DNA of 64,000 nt from Telopea speciosissima. Taxonomy: Eukaryota > Streptophyta > Magnoliopsida > Proteales > Proteaceae. The stretch covers positions 47,647,010-47,711,009 of the forward strand of contig NC_057925.1 of the NCBI RefSeq assembly GCF_018873765.1. The letters run 5' to 3'. Both the position numbers and the translations under genes were made by a program. Positions 47,931 through 58,824 of this stretch are shown one piece after another. Each line of letters opens with the position of its first letter. The first letter of the stretch is position 1. The notes under the pieces are model-generated. The model saw nothing but the letters and a program-made list of their open reading frames with translations, was not told the DNA's origin and searched no databases.

Positions 47931-49208
47931 ACAATCTGAACCAAAAAACTGAAAAAACCCGACATTTCCCAAAGGCCTTCACAACTTCTCTGTGGTTGAG
48001 AGAGATGAACTCCACCTTCACCGATCTCATCGCCCCCGGTGTCGATTTTGGTTTTGGCTGCGTCACCTCTTCTTTCTTCTCTTCCTTTACTTCCTCCACC
48101 GGTGTTGGCTCTGCAACATCGCTAGCGTCCGCAAGGCCTTCTTCAGTCTCGGCCTTCTTCTCCTCTTCTGCGAGCTTCTCTTCCTCATTCGCCGTTGGTG
48201 GAGGCGGTGGAGGAACTGTGAAATTGTTTTTATTAAGGGCGTCCTGGATGAGCTGCTTCAGCTCTTTAAGAGCCTTCTTCTTTGGGTCAGGTAGATCGAA
48301 GACGACATTGCTCACCTCTGGGAAAGTACCCGCTTGATTTATGGACTCTACCTCAGTGACCTCTGACTTCTCAGCCTCCTCAGTAGTAGTAGTAGCTGTT
48401 AGATAGATTGTAATAAATGAGAGATTAAATAAATAATTTGTTATTTTGTGAAAATTGCTTTAGTCCCACATCGGAAAATTACAAAAGTTATAAATGGTAT
48501 TTATTTTATTACCTTCTTTATCTCTTGAATTAAATCGGAAAAGGAAGACATTCTACAGTGTATATGCGAGGACGGCGTAATCGTCCGCACACGCGCACGC
48601 ACACATGCGGCGTGGGTAGTGGGCTGTAGAGGCGTTAGTGGCGTACGCACGCACTTAGCACTTTGCACGCTTGCATCGCGATGCAAGCGATCTGATCTGG
48701 TACGTTGGTTTTATGAAATGATCAAATCCGTCGGATTAGAAGATCCTAAGGTCACGTCTGATAGGATATGACTGTTGTGAACAGGTTCATCTCTGGTTTA
48801 ATCTGGACCGTTAGATCAGATGGCAATCGATCTAATGGATACAGAATGAATAGATATGTCTATTCAGAAGAGGTGCTCCACTTCTATAAAATAGGAGTCC
48901 TGTGTTCAAACGAATTATCTCTCCCTCTTGCAATTCAGTATCTCTAAGTGGAGTTCTGTGTTTTGTATTTATTGCTTTGTTGATTCCTGAAGGTGAATTT
49001 GTCGTGGGGGGCAAATATCTCTTTTAAGAGAGCGAGATCGCGTTCAAAGCAGTTTGAAGTTTCCTTCTTCAAACAGAGTTTTTCTAATGGCTAGTTTGAT
49101 AGGCTCCTCCACCTCTGGTACCTCCGCCACTGGTGCAGGTGGTGTTGTCTCTTTCTCAGTCTTAGCCACCACTACTTCCTCTACTTTTGTCTGGGTTTCT
49201 TCTGCCAT
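47930..49208 (-). pseudogene. Patellin N-terminal pseudogene, split by an LTR-like insertion
   Basis: Two pieces on the minus strand. The first (49208 to about 49082) reads MAEETQTKVEEVVVAKTE..., the acidic start typical of patellins. The second (48396 to about 47990) continues with TTTTEEAEKSEVTEVESINQ and then SNVVFDLPDPKKKALKELK and LIQDALNKNNF, which closely matches the conserved patellin block before the CRAL-TRIO domain, and ends with an EVKEEKKEEV tail. The CRAL-TRIO and GOLD domains (lipid binding, cell-plate membrane traffic) are absent, so the gene is truncated as well as interrupted. Between the two pieces lies the LTR-like element at 48397-49075. It is probably a dead gene copy; whether it arose by duplication or capture is unknown. 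Confidence 0.75.
48397..49075 (+). mobile_element. Solo LTR-like element, probably Ty1/copia
   Basis: Runs from TGTTAGATAGATTG to CTTCAAACA (TG...CA). It has a U3-like part with TTTAGTCCCACATCGG, a TATA-like TCTATAAAATAGG near 48893, and an R-U5-like T-rich end. It has no internal coding region. I saw no clear target duplication, so solo LTR is the best but not the only reading. It lies in opposite orientation to the patellin fragment it divides. Confidence 0.55.
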
Positions 49209-50399
49209 GGCTGAATAAGAAGATAAAGATGGGCTTTTAGGGTTTCTTCGATCATATGGAAATTTGATTGAAAAGAGAGAATTTAGCTTCACGAACGGAT
49301 TTGCCAAAAGGTCATACACATACACAGAACGTTGTTCCAAACCAATAATGAAGAAGAATATTTCTTCTAAAAAACGGATGTTCTTTGCAAAGATCGTTAC
49401 CAAATGTAACCTTAGAATCAGCATATTCAGGCATTTTAGGGTTTTGCCCTACAAGATCAACTCCAGTTACCGTGTAGGTGGGTAAAATTTTTTTCTCATT
49501 TACTTGACTAATCTTTTGATGGATATAGTATATGGGGTCCATAATATGAACGTGTTAGATTGACTTTTAGGTTCTTGTTTTAGAATGTTCGTGTATGTTT
49601 AGTAGTATTTTAGCAGAATTAATGTTACTCACAATGTTCAATTTAAAGTTTAAAAATAAAAATAAGGCAAATAAGGCAACCGTTAATATAATATTTACCA
49701 AAAAAATATATATAATTGGGAAAGGTCGTTAGCTTACAACGACCCCGTGGCGGGAGACAAAGGCGGGGACCGCGGGATATATGGCTTGGGCATTTTGGTC
49801 ATTTAGGGAAAAATTTGCAGCGAAAAACTGGTGTGCTATCGCTGGCGTTACACTTTCACGTTTTCACCTGCTCGGCTACCACTTGGAGTTTGAACGGCGT
49901 TTCTATTTCTGATTTTCCACCGATCTTCATGTTTGTTTGGTAAGAAATGTGTAGAAAAGAAAAAAAAAAAAGAGAGAATATTTTTTAATTTTAAATTTAT
50001 CAATGAAAATGGGAAAAAAAATATTCTTCTTTGAAATTTAAAATTATCTGAGTAAAATGGTGGAATTGGTTTTCTTTTTCACAAGACTTTTTTTACCAAA
50101 ATTGTTCGACTTTGTAAAAAAAATATTTAAACTTTTTTTTTAATCTTTTTTTTTTTTTTGTTTGTTTGTTTCTTTTTGGATTCTTGTAGGTGTCAAAAGG
50201 CCTAGTAAAGTGTAATACTTCACTATTTGCCACTTGGTAGTACATGAGTTAGTCAATGTGATGGAGGAACCCACATTCATTGCAGTGGTCAAATTTTAAC
50301 CTAAAATAAAAATAAATAAGGAAATGGCTATTCAAAGTTTTAATAAAATGGGAAAGGATTCTTCAAACCTACAATGTTTTCTATGAAAAATTAGCCTCT
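49209..50399. other. Upstream of the patellin fragment, nothing recognised
   Basis: AT-rich. The only GC-rich stretch (49730-49870) has no gene I can name. It may be remnant promoter DNA of the patellin copy. Confidence 0.4.
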
Positions 50400-50588
50400 C
50401 CAATTCCCTATAGCTCGACAATGCGGCAGTGCGACAGTGCTAGTGTGGATGTTTGACACGAGGTAGCTTGAACATCCAACTAATCTAAGCTCATTGACTA
50501 TGTTGAGCTCAGATCGTTGGATGTTTGAGCTGCCACGTGTCAGACATCCATACTAGCACTGTCGCACTGCCGAGCTATAAGGAATTGG
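50400..50588. repeat. Near-perfect hairpin MITE
   Basis: Both arms of about 85 bp match almost throughout: CCAATTCCCTATAGCTCG at the left, CGAGCTATAAGGAATTGG at the right, and GCAGTGCGACAGTGCTAGT paired with ACTAGCACTGTCGCACTGC. The loop is only about 20 bp. No target duplication was read. Confidence 0.8.
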
Positions 50589-50767
50589 AAAAGATAAAAA
50601 TCTCACGTAGAATTAAATTTTTTATTAATTTTTAATAGAGAGAAAACAATATAAAAACTCCAATGTTAGGAGGCTAAGGAAATGCCATATGTTCAGATAT
50701 ACTTTTCCCTAATAAATTTATAGAAATGTCATAAGATGGAAATGAATATAGAATAAAAAATGGTATC

Positions 50768-51376
50768 TGATACGGGTGAAATGTACCTACAACTCAGGGC
50801 ACGACACATGGGCCTCCCAAACCATAATAAGAGGTGATGAATTATACAATCACTCTAGGACATCGTCAGGTCATCAATCCTAAGGTAAAAAAACAACACT
50901 AAATCCAGCACTTACTAAAGAGATCCTACTCAGAATAGGAAACAAAGACCGGTACATCGTAATGGCCAAGAAGATCTTATATATCAACTCCCAAATAGGG
51001 AAAGGAATCTACGCACTGGCACAAGAAATAGAAGTTTTCCATAATAGGACTGTCCATACTTAACCCATCTCCCAAAAGAAGACTACTACTTTGGGAAGAA
51101 CACGTATCAGTGAGGGACTCTCATCACCGACTTAGAAGACAAGGTACTTATAAATAAAGCCTCCTCTGGGAAAGCAAGTATTAACAATCTCAATCTCTCA
51201 ACACCCTTGTGATTTCGCTCTGCTATTCTTTATTGTGGTCAGAGAACTGACATAGGCATCAAAGAGTCCCCGTTGAAATCCAGTCCAGGCCTCTCACAGT
51301 GACCCGTTCTTGCATCCTGCAGATCTGACACCCGTCGTAGGTCATATCAACAGATAGATAGTTTTCTGCCCCAACA
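50768..51376 (+). mobile_element. Solo LTR, probably Ty3/gypsy, with 5-bp duplication
   Basis: A 609-bp unit from TGATACGGGTG to CCCCAACA (TG...CA) is flanked on both sides by GTATC (50763-50767 and 51377-51381). A TATA-like CTTATAAATAAAG lies near 51147, with an R-U5-like part after it. No internal region is present, so it is a recombined fossil. The intact 5-bp duplication suggests moderate age. The superfamily is inferred from sequence style only. Confidence 0.85.
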
Positions 51377-51381
51377 GTATC

Positions 51382-51929
51382 TCTTGTAAGTTTAACCACT
51401 GCAAACTACTCATTTTTAAGCTGAAATTATAATAATGCAATGCTATTTGTCGGATAATTACTTACAAGATCATACACACATTTACTGTCATGATGTGGCA
51501 AATAATGAAGTTTTATACTTCACTAGACTTAGTGATGTCTAAAATTTTTCTTTATATTTATTAATTTCATGCCAAATAAACACCTACCCTTCACATATTT
51601 GTGAACGATATGAGATAGAGGGGCCAGTGGGCCAGTGTGGGCCAGTGAGGTTTTGGGCTGGGTATGGCTAATATCAATGATCTTGTTATCACATGTAGAA
51701 TGCGAAAGAAAAGGAAAGCTGATCAGAGACTTTTGTTGGTCTTTTTGGCCCACGGTCCGGTTCAACCATCCGGTCTGATGGCCTTTCTAGGTTCCAAACA
51801 CTAATTTCCATGACAACGGCATGACTGAGGCCATTTTTATTCCCTCTCTGTTTTGAAGGACAGAAAAGGAGAAACTTTGAAGGCATGATTTTTGTGCTCA
51901 CCGCTGCACCAAAAACTAACGCAAGCTTA
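51382..51929. other. Intergenic, nothing recognised
   Basis: No exon or bounded repeat. A small direct repeat GGGCCAGTG occurs three times near 51620-51648. Confidence 0.45.
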
Positions 51930-52955
51930 GGGATGTCAAACTAAAAAGGCTGATCAGATCGAATCAATAAAAACTGAAATCGATTGGATCGAATTCTTCT
52001 GATTAGGTATGTGTTTTTTTTTTTGTTTTTGAGAAATCGATAAAAAGTGAAACTAATTAGACAGAATGAATGAACCCGAAAAAATCACTAGTTTTTTTTT
52101 TTTGGTGGTTAAAAGGACGCTTATATTAATAAGATAGAAAGTTACATATTACATTCTAGAGTACACCTTCCCCATGGCATCATTCTGAATCATCTCAGAG
52201 AGAGCCAAAGGAAGGCCATCCAAAGTACAATGAAAAACCTGGGCCGTATAAGTGAATCCAGCCAGATAATCCGCACAACTATTAATCTCCCTTACATGGT
52301 GAATGAAGGTGCAGCTGCGGAAAGTGTCCCACAGGTCACGGATCGCCTCAACTAACCACAAAACTCGCCAAGGCACCCTGTAAGTACCAACAATCATTTG
52401 AATTGCAACTTGCGAATCAGATCTAATTTGCACTTGAGCCAAATTAAGGGACCTTGCCCATAGTAACCCACGTCGAATCGCCTCAAGCTCCAAACAAATA
52501 ACACTCGTCTCTTGTAACCCTCCTGCTAGAGCAAAAACCGGCTGCCCCAGATGATTCCTCCCAATGGCTCCAAAACCACCAGATGCATCCTTAATAGAGC
52601 CATCACAATTGATGGCAACCCACCCCACAGGTGGAGCTGGCCAGGTGTGTTGCGTAGCCAATGGCAAAGTAAACACCACCGGAATGCCCCATCTCACAAA
52701 AAAGTCCCTGTGTTGGCTAGTGTCCTCCATCTTCAAAACTAGACTTGAAAATCTGCCTCTAACATTGCTTATAATGCGATTCAAAACTGCTGTAGCCGAG
52801 CTCAGTCGCCGTTGATGCGTCCTATCATTCTTCTCTTGCTAGATCCGATAAACTGAGGAATTGAAAACCAAACAATATCGCCCTTGACCAAACCGATACA
52901 TAAAAATATCTTACTGAAATCAAACTGAACTGATTGATTGACACCTTTATGGCCT
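51930..52955. mobile_element. Worn TAGGGATGTCAA-type MITE with a LINE inside
   Basis: Starts TAGGGATGTCAAACT and ends near ATTGATTGACACCTTTA. Its AATCGATTGG/AACCGATA-like interior appears on both sides of the LINE at 52093-52850. Flanks do not match, so the outer element is inferred from its ends only. Confidence 0.45.
52093..52850 (-). mobile_element. 5'-truncated LINE tail with intact RNase H domain
   Basis: On the minus strand a 211-residue frame (52784-52149) is an RVT_3-type RNase H: AINCDGS with the first Asp, CLELEAI with the Glu, IRSDSQVAI with the second Asp, and REINSCADYLAG with the last Asp. The four acidic residues are all present. A 3' untranslated stretch and an A-tail (plus-strand T run, 52093-52104) complete it. 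The 5' part (endonuclease, RT) is absent. A target duplication was not found. Confidence 0.85.
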
Positions 52956-52986
52956 AAATTCCTTAACCTCACAGAAAGACGATGCA

Positions 52987-53095
52987 CATGGTTTGAGGTA
53001 TCAGATCGGATCGGTATCGGTCAAGACCGATCCGATACTGATCCGATCCAGCTGTACGGATGAGGTAAAAGTGTAAAAAAAAATCACGAACCATG
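52987..53095. mobile_element. CATGGTTT-family MITE, copy 3
   Basis: Begins CATGGTTTGAGGTATCAG and ends CACGAACCATG, with a GATCGGTATCGG / CCGATACTGATCC inverted core. No duplication is visible. Confidence 0.5.
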
Positions 53096-53229
53096 GGGTG
53101 AGCTAGTTACTCCATCTGAAACAATCATATGGAGGGAGAAGGTATATATACTGATAAATATGTAGATTTTTTTTTTTTGGGTGCAATGATAAACATATAG
53201 ATTAGTAAATGTCATTACTAGATAGCTTT

Positions 53230-53230
<1 letters not shown>

Positions 53231-53281
<51 letters not shown>

Positions 53282-53283
53282 TA

Positions 53284-53317
<34 letters not shown>
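53231..53317. repeat. (TA)n and (TTA)n microsatellites
   Basis: About 23 TA units (53233-53279) are followed by about 10 TTA units (53286-53316). The sequence is prone to slippage and fold-back. Confidence 0.95.
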
Positions 53318-53319
<2 letters not shown>

Positions 53320-53523
53320 AATGTACGAACTCATGTTTTGTGGTCTTGATCAATGGGTTTGAATGAGATGATAGGATTGTCCTTTAAATGAAGGTGGGGT
53401 GGACACCCTTGCAACATACCACTCTTTTCCCCCAAAAAATAACCATCAGATCAAAATGGATTTTTTTTTTTTCAACTCTACCTTTCCAACTATTCTTTCA
53501 AATTATTAAAAGTAAGGCCAAAT

Positions 53524-53623
53524 GTTCTCTGTGCAACAACGTAGGCTGCACCCAGACACATGAGGGTGGGCAAAATGGGCAGCCCATGTGTCTGGGCACA
53601 GCCTACGCTGCTGCACGGAGAAC
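53524..53623. repeat. Foldback MITE, GTTCTTTGTGCTGCAG family, copy 2
   Basis: GTTCTCTGTGCAACAACGTA at the left pairs with the right-hand TACGCTGCTGCACGGAGAAC; the inner AGACACATG and CATGTGTCT also pair. Related to 17321-17434. Confidence 0.7.
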
Positions 53624-53875
53624 TTCCGCCCCAAAAATAATTATGAAAAAAGATTTATCAAAATTGTCAGGATAAGGACGTAAGGTATGTTAGAATCTCT
53701 ATGATTATTTTTCTCACCTCAATATTTATTTATTAAGAAGTTTGTGGTACGAGAATTGAAAGAAAAAATAGGTGTAAAGGTAGAATTCGATCCCAAGACC
53801 CGGTCACAAAACTTGAGGTCCTTACTACTTGGGCAAATGACACCTCTTATTGTCTTTACGCAATGAAACAATGAC

Positions 53876-54118
53876 ACATCCTAAGGGGTTAGCGTAGTTG
53901 GCTTGGAGGAGACATGAAACTCCACCTCAGGAAACGAAGTCTCATGATCAAATCTTCGCCCCTGCATAATTTCTTGTGGCCACCCACCTGAGGCTCACTA
54001 GGGCTCAGAAGCTCCCGATTCGTGCGTGGCGCGGGGGTCATGTACGAGCCCAGGGGGGATTTAGTTGGCCTAAAAAGTCGGATACCCCTCCTGTCTCCAA
54101 ACAAAAAAAAAAAAAAAA
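53876..54118 (+). mobile_element. tRNA-derived SINE
   Basis: An A-box-like TAGCGTAGTTGG near 53889 and a B-box-like TGATCAAATCTT near 53945 are spaced as in tRNA promoters. A non-coding body and a pure A-tail (54103-54118) follow. Imperfect duplications CAATGAAACAATGAC (53861-53875) and CATTGAAACATGAG (54119-54132) flank it. This is a different family from Au. Confidence 0.7.
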
Positions 54119-54132
54119 CATTGAAACATGAG

Positions 54133-55551
54133 TCTTGGGATAGTGATTAATTCCTTGCTTCATTATCCTCTACATGATCTAAAACTCTAAACTTTGGGGG
54201 TGGGGGGGAGGGGGGATGGTGGTGTTACCTTGGTAGACAAATGGATTAGGTATGTGTATCAATTGAATATGATTTTTGCAAGACTAGAAAACAAACCGTC
54301 TTGGGTTTGGAGAAGTTTGATTGAGGGACGTAATGTGCTCAAATCGGGGGTTATTGTGGTAGGTAGGGAATGGGGTTGACATAGACAGTTGGTTAGATGG
54401 TTGGGTACCTTCACTATCCGACCATAAAATTTAAGAGTCCGGATCCTCTACTGTAGGGTGAAATGTTACGATCTTACTCTCTCACTCGAGAGTAATGAAT
54501 TCTGGTGGGTATCCCACATCGGAGAGTAATGAACTCTGGTGTGAACTAATATAATCCTGGGCACCCTCATCTACTGAACCAGTTTTGTGGGCTGAGATCC
54601 AGGATCCGGTGGAAAATGTGCATCACACATAATTAAATTTTGGAGAGGGAATTTTATGGTCCAACACAGGAGGAATAAATATCATCACTTCAAGGGTATT
54701 TCAAACACTTCGTCTCATAAGGGGAGAGTTTATTCCATTTTGGTGGTCAATTGCTCCAGACCAAGCTATCTCTTCTATACTCAGCTGATCATAAAACTTT
54801 ATTCCTTATTTTTATTTTACTTTAATAAATGCATTTGAATTTTGAAATAAGAAAAAATGATAAAGTAAAGACCCTCTTTGCTAAATTATAGAAAAAAAAA
54901 AAATTTTCATTAAACCAATCATGAGTACAAAATTTCTTTTGCAGAGTTTCACTTTCCTTCATTTTCTTTTAGATTGTAATTGGATGGAACCTTTATGAAA
55001 AGAAAACACAAACACTAGAACTTTAACTAGATTATCCCACTTTTTTTTCTTTTTCTTTTTCTGTTTAGGTTTAAAAGGGTTGGGGTGTAATGAATGGCAC
55101 CATGGATGAACATGGAAAGAATCTAACAAGCATGAGATGGGAACGGCCAGAAAAGATTGGGAAAGAAAGGAATTATAGTTAGACAAAAGCAGCACAACTG
55201 GGGATGTAAAAGAGTTAAAAATAGTAATAAAAATGAGCTTAAAGCACTAAAGTGCAAGATTAAATCACTAGATTATGAAAGAAGAGAGAAGAAGAAATAG
55301 AATCAAGTTTGAGAATGACATCACTCTTCCTTTTGGGTAAATGCTTAAAGCTCTACTAATCTCCACGTTCAGTTTCAAAGTTGCAGTCCCATGTGCAATG
55401 CAACATTGCAACCTGTGTTTTCATAGACCACTTAATATTAATTGAATTAAAAAAAATTGATTCGGTTTTGGTTTAGAAAAACGAAATTCAATTTGATTCT
55501 GTTTCAGTTTTAAAGTTAAAATCACCGGTCTGAACCAAATTATAGGGCGTA
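54133..55551. other. Intergenic, nothing secure
   Basis: AT-rich. A partly repeated GAGAGTAATGAA(T/C)TCTGGTG occurs at 54488 and 54522. From about 55450 AATTGATTCGGTTT-like sequence begins, which continues beyond the Au SINE (to about 56013) and looks like an older MITE. Confidence 0.4.
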
Positions 55552-55706
55552 CGGCGTACCCAGTGCACGAGGCTCCCACCACTACGGGGTCTAGGAAGGT
55601 TCATAATGTACACAGCCTTCCCCCTGTTTTCACAGAGTGGCTGTTTCCAGACTCAAACTTGTGACCTCTTGATCACAATGGAGCAACCTTAACCGTTGCA
55701 CCAATG
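55552..55706 (-). mobile_element. Au SINE, copy 2
   Basis: Plus-strand reading: GGCGTACCCAGTGCACGAGG, then CTACGGGGTCTAGGAAGG, CAGAGTGGCTGTTTCCAGAC and AACCGTTGCACCAA, the blocks of the Au SINE in reverse. It sits inside an older element with AACCG/CGGTT motifs, the rest of which continues at about 55715-56013. Confidence 0.85.
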
Positions 55707-56013
55707 TCTGTCCTCTAAATCGGTTCAAACCGTTGCACCAATTCAGTCTGAACTGAATTAGCCAAATAAAAAAAGCGACCTTGAATAGGATAAACTGAAA
55801 CTGGGAAATTGTATATGGATTGAATAAGAAACCAATAAACCCAAATAGGTTTTGAACCAAAATTTCAAGACCGTATAGGAACCGAATTACACCAAATACA
55901 TAAAAACTGAATAAGAACCTAGCCAAACCGTTAATTTTTTTTTTTTAGATCTATATGTTTCGGTTTCAGTTTTTGCATATTGTACTTTAAATCGAACCGA
56001 TTGACACCCTTAA

Positions 56014-56593
56014 TGATTCCTTCCGACATCGTCTCACATAATGAGTCGTGTGGCTCACAGTGACACACTCTCTCTCTCTTCAAACAAAATGTGAATCCCC
56101 GACTAAATGAATTCATCTCCCACCTCCCATTGTCTCATTGATGCAGTTTCCCTTTTTTGGTGTTGTGGGAAACCTCTGCCCTTATAATATCATCACGTGT
56201 CAATTTTGTTGGGAATGAATCAATAGTCTTTTGGGCCCAATTTGTATTATAAATGAACCCATCTTCGCATTTGTAGAGATGGGCTTTTGTATCAGACTAA
56301 TAATTACCCAAAATATTTGGTGGGCCCATTTAGTAAGTTAATCTGTGTCTTTGCTGGTGCAGGGACTACACGACCAGTCAGCGATGTCTTGTCCAATAGG
56401 TTATTGTGCCCTGATTAATACGCGCGCTCGTTCTTTCTCTTTCTCCTTCTCTTCTTCAAAATGGAAAACCCTTGACAAACCCTACACCTCCCTGACTCCC
56501 TCCCTCCCTCCCTCCCTCCCTCTTCCAGCTTCCAATCCGCAAAGCAATGGTAGGAAAGTTTACCTAATTAGAAGAAGTGTCATTTCATCCAGG
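56014..56593 (+). promoter_or_regulatory. Upstream region and leader of the thymidine kinase gene
   Basis: Contains a CCCT-type microsatellite (CTCCC repeats, about 56491-56523) in the probable leader. An in-frame ATG at 56384 lies in CGACCAGTCAGCGATGTC-like DNA that has a relative near 35190 (GACCAGACAGTGATATC), hinting at a dispersed repeat. I therefore favour the start at 56594. Confidence 0.4.
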
Positions 56594-58231
56594 ATGAAAT
56601 CCTTCCTCTTCCTCTCTCCCAGCCTTTCAAGTATCCCTTGTCATCTCACTAAAACAAGTCTATCATCACTCTCTTTTCAAATCCTTCAAACCCTTTCTTC
56701 CAAACCCTCATCTCTCCGAAACCCTAACTTTTTCCGCCTGAGACCCTTCTCTTCTTTCAATTCCTTGATTTCAACCTCCGTTGAGGACCCAGGCTTGCGA
56801 ACTGAGAAACCTCGAATTTCATATGGCGAGATACATGTCATCGTCGGCCCAATGTTTGCTGGTAAAACCACCGCGCTCCTTCGCCGGATCAAGACTGAAA
56901 GTAATAATGGCAGGTTCGAATTTCTTCTTCCTCTCTCTGCCGCTATCAGCTTCTTCTTTTTTCGTAACCTTTAGGGGTTTGAGAATGATATTCAAATTAC
57001 TCTTTATTTCTTTGTTTTTTTGTATATTTTAAGTTTAGAGAGATACAATGGTCTTTTGGTCGACGGTCATCATCCTGATTTTGCTCATTTTGAACTTATT
57101 TTTTTCCACAGAAGTGTAGCAATAATAAAATCGAACAAGGATACAAGATATGGATTAGAGTATACTGTAACACATGATGGAGCTAAATTTCCATGTTGGG
57201 CTCTGTCTGAATTGTCATCTTTCAGGCAAAAGTTTGGAGTCGATGCTTATGACAAGGTATTTCAAAGTTGAGAATCTGAACCATTTGAATGCTGTTTAAA
57301 ATTGATTTTTGCCCTTTTATTTGTTTTGTTCAGTACTTTTTTTTTTTTATCATGGTCGTTTGCTTCAAACCACCTCTAAGAACATATGATTTCCACACAC
57401 AACTGGTTGGGGCGTAAATTTTGGAAAGGGCAAAATTGTGGAAAGGTGTAGCATTGATAAGTATATCACTTAATAATTGTTCATCTAATAGTCATAGGTC
57501 TTGGGAAGCCTTGAAACAATTTGTTAGAGGAGGAGCTCATTGAAAAGGCTGGGAAGTTTTCACATTTCAGACTGTAATTGCGATTTTTATTAAGTAGTTG
57601 CGACTGCTGGTTATAGTAATCTTCATGTAGCAAGTGTTCTAAGTTTGGTGCTCGTGGTGGCAGCTAGATGTGATAGGGATTGATGAAGCTCAATTTTTTG
57701 GAGATCTATATGATTTCTGTTGTAAGGCAGCTGATCACGATGGGAAGACTGTAATTGTTGCAGGCCTTGATGGAGACTACTTGAGGTACTCTCTGATGTT
57801 TGTCCATCTATAATTCTACATATACATCCTTGTTTGAGTACCTCTCTAGCTTTCTACTTGGGTCTCAGTGCCACTAGTTTTCTTATCCCTCCTGTAATTT
57901 GGTATCACTGAAATAGTTGCTAGCCTGAGTTCATGGGCAATTTGTTGGCAGAAGGAGATTTGGTTCACTGCTCGACATTATACCATTAGCTGATTCTGTA
58001 ACCAAGTTGACTGCTCGATGCGAGCTATGTGGCAAGCGTGCTTTCTTCACCTTGAGGAAGACAAAAGACACACAGACAGAACTGATTGGCGGGGCTGATG
58101 TTTACATGCCAGTTTGCCGGCAACACTATGTCAATGGACAAGTAGTTATTGAAGCTACCAAGATTGTTCTGGAATCTCAAGAGATTCAATGTGATTCTTA
58201 CCTTAAGGAAGCATCTCCCCTACCAAGTTGA
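56594..58231 (+). CDS. TK1B: Thymidine kinase (TK1 type, organelle-targeted form)
   Basis: Four exons: 56594-56913, 57112-57256, 57664-57785 and 57952-58231, all in phase with GT-AG junctions, give 288 residues. It phosphorylates thymidine to dTMP in nucleotide salvage. P-loop GPMFAGKTT is at 85-93. The DEAQFF motif at 162-167 holds the catalytic Glu163. The lasso and zinc region has [11 protein letters not shown] and a distal CRQHY, giving the usual Cys/His ligands. Residues 1-60 are Ser/Leu/Phe-rich with few acids, as in plastid or mitochondrial transit peptides; Arabidopsis TK1B is of similar length. The targeting is inferred. It is convergent with the BTB/NPH3 gene. The in-frame upstream ATG at 56384 would add 70 residues and is judged less likely. 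It looks fully functional. Confidence 0.92.
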
Positions 58232-58816
58232 TATGGTCTTTCTACTTTGTAGTCTAATTTATTGTGTTAGGTTTTGTTACATTTGGCCCCTCACCAATCT
58301 GTACTCTTTACAGACTTGTACTTTTGAATCTTATCCCTCCTGCTTGGGTGAAACTCTGTATTTTAGGCTTTCAATGTGTCAAACTCTGTAGTGATTTTGG
58401 TGGCCCCCTTTTTTTTCTTTCAAGCAGGGGAAGCAGCACACCTAGCAGTGGAAGATGCCCCTATGTATTCTTTTGCTCAAACCAAGTTATTGTAATATGA
58501 AAACTGAAATCAGCATTAACATTGATTATCTAATCTTAAAATATTATAGAAATGTGTACTGCCTGTGGTTGCCAGTAGTATACTTTCCTTCTTATTTCTC
58601 GGAGTTGGATGTGAGAGAGTGAAGTAATTGTTCTTCAAAGGAAGAAGGAAATGAGTTCCTTTAGCAAGTATCTTGGAGCCAACGCAATGGATTTATGAAT
58701 TTGACAATTTTATGTGAAACCATGGGAAATCAGGACTTTCATTGCTAATACTTTCTATTGACATTTTTTTGTTTGGTAATGATATTGACATTTGTCTCAT
58801 AGCTGACAGGGTAAGG
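58232..58816. other. Thymidine kinase 3' flank
   Basis: Probably 3' untranslated DNA at first; the poly(A) site is not determined. No further gene is seen. Confidence 0.45.
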
Positions 58817-58824
58817 GTTTTTGT

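Noticed and set aside
47849-48337. A 162-codon plus frame rich in Ser and Phe
   Set aside because: It is the antisense shadow of the patellin fragment, whose minus-strand reading matches a known family.
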